Below, one piece after another: positions 43,322 to 53,750 of a DNA stretch of 64,000 nucleotides. Location: NCBI RefSeq assembly GCF_035222485.1, contig NC_085920.1, forward strand, positions 7,798,001 to 7,862,000. Reading direction: 5' to 3'. The stretch's first letter is position 1, and each line of letters begins with the position of its first letter. Source of the DNA: Podospora pseudoanserina (lineage: Eukaryota; Ascomycota; Sordariomycetes; Sordariales; Podosporaceae). A program made the translations under genes and the position numbers. The notes below the pieces were generated by a model. It saw only the letters and a list, made by a program, of their open reading frames with translations. It did no database searches and was not told the DNA's origin.

Positions 43322-44583
43322 ATGTCCAAGCCATCCGACAAACAGGACCTGGCCGCTGCGCCAGGGAGCTCCGGCGTGAAGCGCGCCTTTTCGCTCCCAC
43401 CCCAATGGCTCCATATGTATGATGACTTTATCACCAAGAACTCCCACCAGGTGTCACAGATAGAGTCGACGCTGCGATCACTGACGTACATCATACCTGG
43501 TAATTGCTCCCCCTGTTTCTTCGAACCCGGGCATCCTGGCGACCGCAGAAACTGATCGTAAACTGTTATCCAGGTCGTTTTCGCGATGCCGAGATAGCCT
43601 CCGAGTCCATTCACAGCGGTGTTCAGTTGCTTTCCTTGTATCATGATACCCTTCTCTCCCGAGCGGCCACCCTCTCGAAGCTCCCCCTTTCTTCCCTCCC
43701 CCGCGCCCCTTCGCCGCAAAGCCGTTACACAAAGTTCTGGACCCTCAAGAGCGCCTTCTACCGGCGTGTCGCCTATGTCCTGCAGATTGTCAACTACGTC
43801 CAGCTTCTTTGCGAAATGTCCGCCAAGCGCCGCGGCGAGCGCGTGCGCTGGAATGTTGTGGTTCTCCTTGAGGCCATCAAAGCATTCTGCAAACTTTTAC
43901 TACTTCGGATAACCAAGTCGCGGCCGCTTTTGACGCCGGTCTTGCCCGAACGAGAACCGATACCTGACGAGGCACCCGAAGACCCGGAGGAGGCCGAGCT
44001 CCGCGCGCTCGGGGAAGACGATGAGGATAGGAAACCATTCGGCAAGGGGTCTGTTGGTGTGCCCCAGAGGAAGGGCGTTGGCCCCAACGGGGAGTGGACC
44101 ATGCCCCGCACCGGCATGTCTCTTCCTACGCTTCCCGCGCCTGGGGATACGAGTGGGTATCTTCTTTCAAGGGTGCTCACGGCGGATGACATCAAGCCGG
44201 CGTCAAACCTGCTCAACAGACTCCAGGGTAGCGCGCAGTTGGCTGAGGTGCTACACATCCTGGCACCTCTTGTCTTTGCCATCGCGCTGGCGCGCAGCAA
44301 GGACAAGCGGAAGTCCTGGACACCTTGGCTGTTGGGTGTGGGAACTGAGCTCGCGGCCAGGCAACTGCGGGACAGGGGCTTGCAGACGACGCCGCTGGAG
44401 CGCGAGGAATGGAACCGTCGCGGTTGGGCGATGGGCTGGTGGGCTATGCGGGGAGCCTTTTACGAGAACGTCACAAAGGGGGTTGTGGGTGGCGTACGAA
44501 GCCGCATGCCAGGGCTGCTGGCTGGTATCATTGAAGACTACGAATACCTGTGGGAGAACTACTACTTTAGCACCAGCGCGTAA
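43322..44583 (+). CDS. pex16: Peroxisomal membrane protein PEX16
   Basis: This is an integral peroxin that helps deliver peroxisomal membrane proteins and, in filamentous fungi, affects Woronin-body and peroxisome formation. Exons are 43322-43499 and 43574-44583. The 74-bp intron (GTAATT..ATCCAG) gives about 395 residues. The N-terminus reads WLHMYDDFITKNSHQVSQIE and SLTYIIPGRFRDAEIASE, the conserved start of the family. The centre has KFWTLKSAFYRRVAYVLQIV and RVRWNVVVLLEAIKAFCKLL. The C-terminal half holds AEVLHILAPLVFAIALAR and ends YEYLWENYYFSTSA, close to other fungal PEX16 proteins in layout and length. A disordered acidic loop (PEDPEEAELRALGEDDED) separates the halves. Confidence 0.92.
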
Positions 44584-44990
44584 TGGAGGGGGTTTGCCAA
44601 GGCATGGTAACGGGCCGAGGTTTAATAACGAGCGTGGAGGATTTGGTTGTACATATTCTTTAGCACTTTTTTCTAGTTGTATTACCGTCTTGGAAGTGTA
44701 CGAATGTAACGACGTTGCTTTATCGAGGCTGTTTGGGGTTCTGGGCGTGAGGATTGGGAAGATCGTCGGCGATAAGACAATCCAAGAGGTCCGGCTAATG
44801 TGCCCCTGAGCCGTACCAAACAATGCCGGCACTGCCAAAATGCAGTACCCTTGGCAACGGCAAGGACATGATCAAGACACGACACGGTAGTTCTTCATAC
44901 TTGGAGGTTACTTATCATGTCTCTTCAGACTTTCACGTCATCAAGAAGGCGCCGCTGGCGTTATCTCAGTCGCCGGCCACATCTTACAAC
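44584..44990. other. Spacer between PEX16 and the SET-domain gene
   Basis: The frame of the SET-domain gene is open back to 44823, but the sequence before 44991 lacks a better start. No other feature is seen. Confidence 0.35.
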
Positions 44991-46484
44991 ATGTTCCCAC
45001 TCATATCTGCCCTTGCCGTCCTCCTCGGCAGTCAAAGAGCCCTGGCAGCCTCAGATCCCATTCCACCAACAGCCAACTCATGCCCAAACAACAGCCACCT
45101 CAGCCCTCTCACCCACAAACGGTCTTGCCCACCGCTCGTTGATGACGAGACGGCCATCCTGACCAACAACTGGTACCCCTGGTCCATTCCCCCAACCTGT
45201 TTCGACCCCACAAAACAAAAGGGCAAACGCCCTAGAGTCAAGCTATCGAAACTATGCACCTTCACCACCCTCAACACATGGGCCGGCACCCCCCTGAGTA
45301 TCATCACCACCCCAGAAACGGCCGCTGATGTCGCCTCGTTCATCCATTCGCCATATGTCTCCTGGCTGGAGAACGACCGGGGTGGTGTCCCCTTCAGGCC
45401 TACCCACTACTCCAAGAACCCTTTCAAAGTGGAGAAGCTACCCAACAAAGGCTATGGTGTTCTTGCCACGGAGCCCATCAAAAAAGGGACAGTCTTGATG
45501 GCGCAGCTGCCGGTTATGCTGCAGTTGTTGGAGAGCGCTGAGCAAAATGACAAGTGGGAGACGAGGGACGTGTTAAGACTTTTGCAGAGGGCGGGGAATC
45601 AACTTCCCAAGGAGCAGCAAAGGGAGGTGATGGGGCTGGCGGCGCAGGGAAAGGGATATATCGTTGATGACATCATGAAGACGAACACGTTCGATGTGAC
45701 CGTGGGGGTGTTGGAGGGTTCGACGGGGCAGATGGGGTGGGGGAGTCATTCCGGGTTGTATCCTGAGATTGCGGTCGGTTTCCTCTTTTCGTGACGGGTG
45801 AGGATGGGGTGGTTGTGCTGACAATGTGGGCTGGCAGAGGATTAATCATGCTTGCAAGCCGAAGTGAGTGTTGTCTGGTGGGCTCTCGAAAAGAAGGATG
45901 ACTGACCTGACCAGCTGCTTCACACGTTTCTCTCCTTCCACCCTGATCATGGAGATCGTAGCCTACAAGGACATTTCCCCTGGCGAGGAGCTTTCCATCT
46001 CTTGTCTGCCCACCACTCATACCCCCCTCCCAACCACCGCCTGTACTAACAGCAGCCAGACGCCCCCCTAAACATCCTCTCAGCCGACCGCTCCGAACTT
46101 CTCAAATGGTGGGGCTTCACATGCACCTGTGCCCTCTGCCAGAACCCCACCGCCATCAAAAAGTCGGACAAGCAACGTAACCGGATCCAGGCGCTACTGG
46201 AAGAGTTCGACACCCCGTCCAGACTGACAGAGGAAAAGATCGCCGAGATCGAACAACTGGTAAGAGAGGAAGGGATGGAAGGGCAAATGGGCGACTTGTA
46301 CAATATCATCGGGAATGTCTATGCTCAAAGGGGGGAAATTGAGAGGGCAAAGGAGTACGGGAAGAAGGGTGTTGTATGGCTGAAGCAGTATGCCGGGGCG
46401 GATAGTGAGAGGACCGAGATGGCGAAGGGGTTTGTGAAGAGGTTGGAGGACTTTGAGAGGGGGAGGAGGGATTGGAGGCCTTAA
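44991..46484 (+). CDS. SET-domain protein with an N-terminal signal peptide
   Basis: Four exons: 44991-45773, 45838-45863, 45915-46003 and 46060-46484. The introns are 64, 51 and 56 bp, and phases agree, giving about 440 residues. The chosen ATG opens a signal peptide (MFPLISALAVLLGSQRALA). The SET fold is built only by splicing. Segments include KVEKLPNKGYGVLATEPIKK and the active-site core RINHACKPNCFTRFSP (pattern NHxCxPN). These are followed by KDISPGEELSISYAPL and the post-SET zinc-binding CTCALC. A tetratricopeptide-like C-terminus follows (YNIIGNVYAQRGEIERAKEY). SET domains transfer methyl groups to protein lysines, so secretory targeting is odd for this activity. The third intron has a weak GTCTGC donor but a perfect TACTAAC branch. 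Confidence 0.85.
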
Positions 46485-47350
46485 TGATAGGTAGGCATGC
46501 TGTGGACAGAGTAAATGGCACTCTAAGTAGAAGAAGTTAGCGCGGGATAAAATGCTGGTTACGCCTACGTAAAAGAGGATCGAAACTCTTTGAAGGCACT
46601 TGTAGCCCTATTAGCTTTGAAAGAGACCTACCTATATTAACCAGCTACCTAGGAGGGCTATTTACCTTCAAATAAAATAAACAGGCGAGCCTTGCACGTT
46701 TTATTGGCTTGCATTACCAGTTGTTTCATCCAGCGCTTGGTGACTGGATGCTTGTGCTCTGCGACTCGAGACCATTATCTTCTCGACTGCCCTGGAAAAG
46801 ACCTTGGAAACTGAAAGAGAACTCCGTTGCGGTATTATCGTGAAATTCCAGTGCACAAAGTACGGCACTCAAATTGCACTATTGTTGTCCTTGGACAACA
46901 AAAATAATAGAACAAAACCGCAGTACGTGTGCGCTTAACGATGACCGAAAGGTATTCAAGGATAAGATACCTAGTCAATAAGCCTTACAGGTTATTAAGA
47001 ACACTATAAATGCTCTGCTCATTCAGCTTACCTAACGCCCATTTCCCCACAAGAAACGCACCAGAAGGACTCCCCAAGGAAAAGAAGGACGACGTCGAGG
47101 AGAAGCCAGAGGGGCGAAAGGAAAAAGTCCTGAAAGTGGGAGACAACGAAGAAAAAACATGTTTTGCAATCTTCCCAATCTCGTCCATCTAACATTCCTC
47201 ATCATAAAATTGCATTCTATCCCATACACCAATATGGTTCTCCTACTCGATATCAAGCGTAGCTCTCGCAGGTTTGATGGCAATTCATCCCCGTATATTT
47301 ACCCCCTTCGATATCCCCAAGAACTCTCCGTTAGAAGAAATTGGGTTATC
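46485..47350. other. Spacer without genes
   Basis: No protein-like frame is seen; the longest are 83 codons or shorter. The right end leads into a minisatellite. Confidence 0.4.
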
Positions 47351-47645
47351 TTGTAAGGCGTGTTGACAAAGGTGTATGTTAAGGCCTAGTATGTGAGATG
47401 TTCTTTAAGGCCTGGGAATTTGTCTACTGAGAGGACATTGAGCAACTTTGTCAAGGTCATATTATGTTTTCGTATCTATTGACTATTTTTTCAAAGCCTA
47501 TTAATTATGTTTCGAGGCCTGTGGGCTATCTTTTAAGGCAATGATCATTATCTTCTAATGCCAGTTAACTATCTTTCAAGGCCCATTGACTATTTTTAGA
47601 ACGTATTGACCATCTCTTCGTGCCTTTTAGGAGGTAAAGAGGTGC
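47351..47645. repeat. Degenerate 21-22-bp minisatellite, array 1
   Basis: Units follow the consensus AAGGCCTGTTGACTATCTTT, for example TCAAAGCCTATTAATTATG, CAAGGCCCATTGACTATTTT and GAACGTATTGACCATCTCTT. A second array of the same family lies at 61695-61925. Confidence 0.65.
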
Positions 47646-47699
47646 GTCTTCTTTTCACACAGTATTCTATTAGCTAGATAGGCAGCCAGTGCTGTAGGG

Positions 47700-48288
47700 C
47701 TTCACCACTCATGAAAGAAAGTTCCAGCATCATCAAACCCAGCCACAAACATATCAGGTCCAACCCCCATCGTCAGCTCCGAGCTGAAAAGGCCCGAATC
47801 CATCAGCTACGCCACCCAGGCACCCGATGGCGAAAGGTTTACCAAGTCAGAAGTCCCAGATTGCCCCGTGCTATCAACAGCTTTCAGCGTGTGCTCTGTG
47901 CTAATAGTTTGGGATTTCAGTATATCATGCACTCGACACCAGGGTTCGCGCATTGAAAGACCGTCGTGAATTCGAAAGCCGTTGGGCAGGATGCTGGGGC
48001 GGTGTCGACGGCGTGAACGGCTTATGTTGTGTACGTGAAGACTGTTGGGCTGGGAGGCGTGTTGTCCTCGGAATCCAGAACGATGGTGGGATCACAGGGA
48101 ATCACAAGATCCGACATGGGGACAGCTCCTGGGGGTAGATGATAAGTGATGAGCTCGACATCCAGACTCTCATATACTAGGGTCTTGGTTAACGTCGGCA
48201 CTGCCGTGGAAGTTGTTGCCCATTGATCCCATTGCAATTTCCAACGTTCCGTCCATATCTCGGTCTTGGTGGTGAAATATCTCGTCAT
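47700..48288 (-). pseudogene. Remnant of a possible secreted protein
   Basis: The minus frame from 48288 contains LVYESLDVELITYHLPPG, MSDLVIPCDPTIVLDSED and PPSPTVFTYTT, then TAA. In the same frame it continues AVHAVDTAPASCP, AFEFTTVFQCANPG and VECMIY to another stop. The spaced cysteines and Thr/Pro-rich linkers resemble an extracellular fungal protein, but no family is recognised. No start codon or signal peptide was located. Confidence 0.35.
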
Positions 48289-49128
48289 AAAGGTGTTGGT
48301 AAAGGTTTTTGTGTACTTATGACGATATTATTCGAGTCTTTCAGTCAGTATAGCTAGCCTGTACTCAGTGATTGTCCAGAACGCGGCTACGGCTGGCTCT
48401 AGACAATCGGCGAGGATGACTTACTCGCATAGTAAAGCCGACAAGATTATGTTGGCAGCTGATCGGCCAGAAAGCAAAGACGTGTCGAGGGTAAAAGCCG
48501 CAGGAAACATCGATCACGGAGTAGTGTTCTGGAGTACTTAACGTGGGTGCTGAAACTCAATGATCCCCTATCAGCATACGTCAATCACAACCTGGCTCTT
48601 AGCAAGGCGTTCGTGAAGAGATCCCTGGTACCTGGTTGCCTCAGCTCCCTATCTATCTTCCATACGGTCAGCCCCGAGAACTGTTAATGCTCAGATTATG
48701 AGGATGCTTTGCCAAGCATAAATTCTGGCAGCAGATAGATAGATACAATGAGGGCACACAAACTAGTGCTACATGGTTCTTTTTTGCTAGACCTTGCCCT
48801 GTTGATGTGGGGGTCGAGAGAATAACTGCGAGGGAGGTCATGTGAAAATGCTTGTGACACGTCTAGGTAACATGGTAAATACTCATTGGGCCTACAGAAT
48901 CAGCTGCCAACGTTATGCTCCATAATAGCGTTGGGGACTTTGATTTACCACCGCACTTTGATTTGCAACTTTATTGTTGTTACAAATGTGGTACCTGCGC
49001 TCGAAAAGCTGGTTGTGACGAACCCTCCTCCCCACGTCGACGCCCCAACGACCTTGGCTAAAGTCTAGCCAATAACTACTTCTTTTGCTATCAGTAGGTC
49101 TCTTACTTCTATCATTCCTTCCTTCACG
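48289..49128. other. Spacer without genes
   Basis: No supported frame or repeat is recognised between the secreted-protein remnant and the transposon-associated frame at 49129. Confidence 0.35.
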
Positions 49129-49528
49129 ATGTCTAAACGTGTAAGTAAGCAGAAACATCTTAAGACGCTAAGCCGGCAAGGCGTTACGGAAAAGATCCTC
49201 CGTCACTCGATTGCGATGCTTATACTTTGTTGCTCGTGTGCCCCCCGCAAAACTTCCTGCGTTCTTTCTTCTACCGATTCCTCCCGTTTCTACGAGCGCG
49301 TCCGTCGTGCCTTTCCTTATTGCGAAGCCCTGGGCGTTACCCTACGCTAACTGTCGCAGATTATCTCGTAGTACGACGCTGTCAAAGCCGAGCTTGAGTG
49401 AGCGGAAGAGTTGGCTGAAGCCGCTAACGCCAAGGTTCGTCGACTTTGTCGCCAGAAGAAGGCCTGGCTGGAGAAGATAAACCGGGCTGTGTCTCGTGGT
49501 CTCGACAGTGTGGAGGAGTTGGAGAGTT
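49129..49528 (+). pseudogene. Transposon-associated coiled-coil frame with three stops
   Basis: One frame runs MSKRVSKQKHLKTLSRQG, VTLR, TAA, LSQIIS, TAG, YDAVKAELE, TGA, AEELAEAANAKVRRL, RQKKAWLEKINRAVSRGLD and SVEELES. Each stop equals a C-to-T change of CAA, CAG or CGA. The coiled-coil, Lys/Glu-rich C-terminus resembles small frames often carried by fungal transposons. The function is unknown. It lies beside the chromovirus relic on the opposite strand. Confidence 0.5.
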
Positions 49529-49667
49529 GAGGGGGAGGAGCAGGCTGCTAATATAGTTACCTCCCCACCTTTATTGGACCCCTCTTTCGACTGGACCACC
49601 GCACCGTTGGACTGGTCGGGCCAAGACTTCCCAGGCGGTCTTGCCGGTCCCGTTGGTGATATGGGTC

Positions 49668-51990
49668 TTAGCTTACCGCCTGGTTCGCCCCGTTGTTCCC
49701 CGCCCCTGGCCTCCTAGGGTTCCTCCGATGGAACTCTTCTAACCTCTCAGGGCAGTTAAGGCTTGTAGCTGGTTCCCATAAATTATCGGTAGCCGGGTAG
49801 TCCAGCCAGCTAAGCAGGTAGTCTAGCTGTCCATTGTTAATGCGCGAATCCAGTAGTTCTTCCACGTTGTACTCTTCTTCTTCGCCTTCTGCTGTTTCTT
49901 GAGAATTGGTTTCGATTGTCGGTGGTGCTGGTTCCAAAAGCGAGATATGAAATGTGTAAGACCGTAGGCGCATGCTGCTGGGTAAGTCGAGCTCGTATGT
50001 TGTCTCCGATATCTTCCTTTTCACCTTAAATGGTCCAATCCTCCTGTGTTCCAGCTTCTTGCTTGGTCTTTGGGTGCGTAAATTGCGTGTCGAAAGGAAT
50101 ACTTTATCTCCCCTCTCTAGGCGAGGTCCCTCGAGCCTTTGGAGTTGTGGTATTTGCGTATCCTTTCTCTTATAAACTCCAACTCTTCTCTTAGTTTATC
50201 ATAAAGCATGTGCAGTTTGCTTGCTTTAACTGCTGCCCTGGGCACCTCTACTTCCGGTCCCTGGCGTAGGTCTGCCTCGTATCCGTAGTTTGCGAAGAAT
50301 GGCGTAACTCTTGTCGTTTCTGTTGGCGATATGTTATATACTAACTATACTGTGGGCAATAGTTCAACCCAGTTATCCTGCTCGAAATTGATGTAGTTTC
50401 GAAGGTACTGTTTAATAATCTGGTTGAGTCGTTTCGCTTGTCCGTCCGTCTAAGGGTGGTAGGCTGAAGATGTCTTGCTCTTACCCCTCTAGCCTTTTCA
50501 TTAATGTCTTCTAAAACTTGGATATAAATTTCGTGTCGCGATCTGTGATGAACTCCTTTGGCTATGTGTGTGATGCTGTAATATGCCGAAATACTACTTG
50601 ACCTTTCCTGTAGTTTTTATTATCCCTATATGTCCCCCTAACTTAAAACTCATAGATCTCCTTAATTAATACTCCCCTGACTCCTGATTCTACATAAGCT
50701 CAGTTCTTATACTATAATCTTCCTTAACTGTTATTCTGAATTCCCTATGGTTCTAGTTCTTTCTGCTAGTATTGCTCCGTAATACTATCTCCAGCCTTCC
50801 CTTAATATTTGTTGGAAGTGGATTGCTCCCGTTATACTGCGTAATATTCTATCCACGGCTGTAGTAAATGCCTGAGGGTAGCCTCTAGCGTTTCCTCCAG
50901 GAGTGGTAGTGACTCCTTGGGCTAATCCTTGCGGTGACCTGCCCGTCTGCCAAGGGCGTCCGCTCTAGCGTTCTCCGATCCTTTCTTATATTTGATCTGA
51001 AAGCTGAATTCCGATAGAAACTTTGACCATCTGGTCTGCCTGGCGTTGAGGACCTTGGTGTGGTAAAATACCGTAGGTTCTCGTGATCGGTGTAGATCTG
51101 AACCTCGTATTTGGTTTCGCTGAGGTATGGCCTCTATTCCTCGAATGCTTTAATGATGGCGAGTAATTCCTTGTTGTGTATGGGATAGTTTTGATAAGCT
51201 CCCTCTAGCTTCTTCGAAAAGAATGCTATTGCGTGTAGCTTTCCGTCCTCATCTCTCTGTTTTAACTGTCCCCCGATAGCATAGTCTGACGCATCGGTTT
51301 CGACCTCGAATGGTCTGCTGGGGTCTGGTAGTTTAAGCACTGGGTCCTTTAGAATCGCCTCTTTTAGGTTCTGAAATGCTCTTTCTTTCTTCTCTCCCCA
51401 TTTAACTTTACGTCCTTCTTGGTAAGGTTGTTGAGTGGGCGCGTAATACCCGCGTACCCTCGGATAAATATCCGATAAAATTGGTGAACCCTAAGAACTC
51501 TCTGACTTGTGTCTATGTTTGTGTTGTAGGCCAGTCCTTGACTGCCGCAATTTTTATAGGTTCCATACGAACCTCTCTTGGTGAAATAAGATATCCCAGG
51601 TAAACTGTCTTCTGTATGTGGAACTCGCTCTTGTCCTTGTTGACTGAGAATCCGGCTCCGTACAGTGCGTCGAGAATTTCCCTAACCTGCTTCTTGTGTT
51701 ACTCTATAGTGTGTGAGTAGATAAGAACGTCGTCGAGATAGTAAACTGCTATCCTGTCGAGATACTTCCGGACAGTGTGATTAACGAGAGATTGGAATAT
51801 CGCGGTCGCATTAATGAGCCTAAACAGCATGACGAGGTATTCGAAATAACCGTAGGGTGTGCAAAACGCTATCTTTCATTCGTCTCCTTCCTTGATTCTT
51901 ATATGGGCGTATCCGACTGGCATATTGTCACACGGCATATATATAACCAGCCGTATTACGGCCTAACAGCTATCTACCTGCATAATTATG
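49668..51990 (-). mobile_element. Ty3/gypsy chromovirus pol relic
   Basis: Reading the minus strand, the reverse transcriptase core YYLDDVLIYSHTIE is near 51740-51700, and KDKSEFHIQKTVYLGYLIS follows. RNase H is open at 51134-51340 (FEVETDASDYAIGGQL, AFFSKKLEGAYQNYPIHNKE). Integrase sequence between 51000 and 50030 is badly degraded and AT-rich in places. A chromodomain closes the polyprotein at 49668-50024 (YNVEELLDSRINNGQLDYLL, WLDYPATDNLWEP). The order RT, RNase H, integrase, chromodomain defines a chromovirus. Many in-frame stops make it dead. LTRs were not identified. Confidence 0.8.
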
Positions 51991-52439
51991 GTTAGAATTG
52001 AGGCGGACAATTAAATGCCTCGCTGCTGCTAAAAGGAATGATACTGGCTATAGGGTACGAGGAAGGACTCGGCTACTGCATGAGGCTACTAGGGCACGGA
52101 TTTCAAAAGGATGGATAAATACGCGTCCTCAAAACCTGTTTGTATCTCTAGACTTTCCTCACTAAGGACTTCGAGGCCATTGAAGATTATTAGCTAAATT
52201 AAACTACTGTTCCAAGCCCTGATTATTAGCCCTTATCACAACCGTTAAGTGGACTGGATACGATTAACCCACCGAGGTGCCTGTAGACCACTTGGAACAT
52301 GCAAAAGCAGTTGTCCGGAATTTCTACCGCCGCTACCCTGTAGAAGCAAGGAAGTCGAGTGCCGAGAGTTATTTCCGGCATGCTGGGCTGACTACCAAGG
52401 AGCCGTGAGAACAATCATTTATTAGACTAAAAAGCAGTT
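51991..52439. other. Degraded sequence
   Basis: No LTR or gene is recognised. A 62-codon minus frame at 52226-52414 has no known pattern. Confidence 0.35.
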
Positions 52440-53313
52440 CTACTCTAACTATACTCCCGTATATCCGTTGGTCCAAGTCTCAATATCTCGAATAAACCGC
52501 CGTTTAACACTACTTTTCACACCCTTCTGAATATAGAATTCTACATCCTGGTCCTCAAACACCAACTCGAGGACAAGGCCATCGGCCAAGGTCAGGTGAC
52601 AGCCTTTCTTGTATTCCATCTAAAGAGTCCTATTAGTGAGTTGGGAATATTGCCAGTCGGTGTAATTCTTGACAGTAACGTTACGAGGCCCTGGAACTTG
52701 GAGCTGCACAGAAGGCCTCGAGAGTTCCGCTTCTAAAGACTTCGGTGTTGACTAACCAGCTGAGACGTGACTAAGCAGGACGTTAGTGATGTTGAGAGGT
52801 AGGTAACGCGCCACAGAAGGAGCTCTACGCTTCCACTGATGCCTTATATCCTGCTGCTCTTCACGATACAGCTGTTTACGAACGTCATTCGGAACGTCGT
52901 CATAACTCTGCAACAAGCCTCCTTCCTCCACATGCCGAATGAGCGCTTTAAGGTGGTGGGTTTTAAGCTTATAGTATCACTTTCTAATATTGTCGCGCTA
53001 GTAATAGGTTCCTAAGTTATAAGGGGGTCCAGGGCATCGTATAACATTGTACACGTCGCGCCAGATTGATGGCCGGCCTGAGGCCTCCTCTTCAGCGTCG
53101 AGGTCATCGAAGCGCTTGACAAGATCACGCTATGCAGTGGGTGACAGACACTATAACGTTGGTATCGTCTACTATGAAAGACTTATTCTGGGGTAGTTTC
53201 CTAGCTAAAAGGCTGTCCAGCTTCGGTCGTAGGATAGTGGACCAGAAAGCACTTGGTGCAAGAATAAGATTCGGTTCCGTATCTCTCGAAACCCCTTTGG
53301 TGTTTACTGTCAA
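52440..53313 (-). pseudogene. Stop-riddled frame of an unrecognised, protein-like gene
   Basis: From 53313 the minus strand reads TKGVSRDTEPNLILAP, STILRPKLDSLLARKLP and KSFIVDDTNVIVSVTH. After one phase change near 53125 it reads DLVKRFDDLDAEEEASGRPS, YNVIRCPGPPYNLGTYY, TAG, and then TGA. It continues THHLKALIRHVEEGGLLQSY, RKQLYREEQQDIRHQWKRR, LPLNITNVLLSHVSAG and TAG. It continues further to LADGLVLELVFEDQDVEFY near 52500. At least four TAG/TGA codons are compatible with C-to-T change. I cannot assign a family; the density suggests a multi-copy gene or transposon protein hit by RIP. Confidence 0.5.
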
Positions 53314-53750
53314 CCTCCAATCGATGGAGTAATGGATACAGGTAGGAGGGTGTTAGCCATATAGCGCGTCTTTCTTCCAGTCGGCTAAGCGCAGCGGCGG
53401 TAGGGGCGGAGCGTCGGTCGTATTAAAAGCATTCTCATGGAGGGAGTCATCCACATTAAATTGATCTAAAGCCGGTCTTTTTTTAATGGGTGTTAGTGTT
53501 ATAATGTAGCTCAGCCCCGAAACCCATCCTCTACTGTGATTGGATCATGTCCTGCTTGGAAAGCATGCGGATGAGTTGGCCAACGGCTGCTCAGCTGAAG
53601 TCGTGGCTGCAGCATCCTCGATCACAAGCCACGAAGCATCTCTCAATCTCCTCCGCTGGCACGACACCATCGACGTCACTGACTTTCACCATCAATCATA
53701 GCGTATTTTCCACGCGGACTTTGTGATACTTCGAAGCTGACGCTGTCGCC
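53314..53750. promoter_or_regulatory. Upstream region of the hydrolase-NB-ARC-TPR receptor
   Basis: No coding frame is supported. Sequence becomes GC-richer toward the start codon at 53751. No specific element was recognised. Confidence 0.3.

Noticed and set aside
44021-44838. Plus and minus frames of 195-262 codons over the PEX16 3' half
   Set aside because: Alternative-register shadows of PEX16, whose own frame matches the family to the last residue.
47351-47645. Possible CRISPR-like array
   Set aside because: Units are degenerate, lack uniform spacers and occur in a eukaryotic context; it is a minisatellite.
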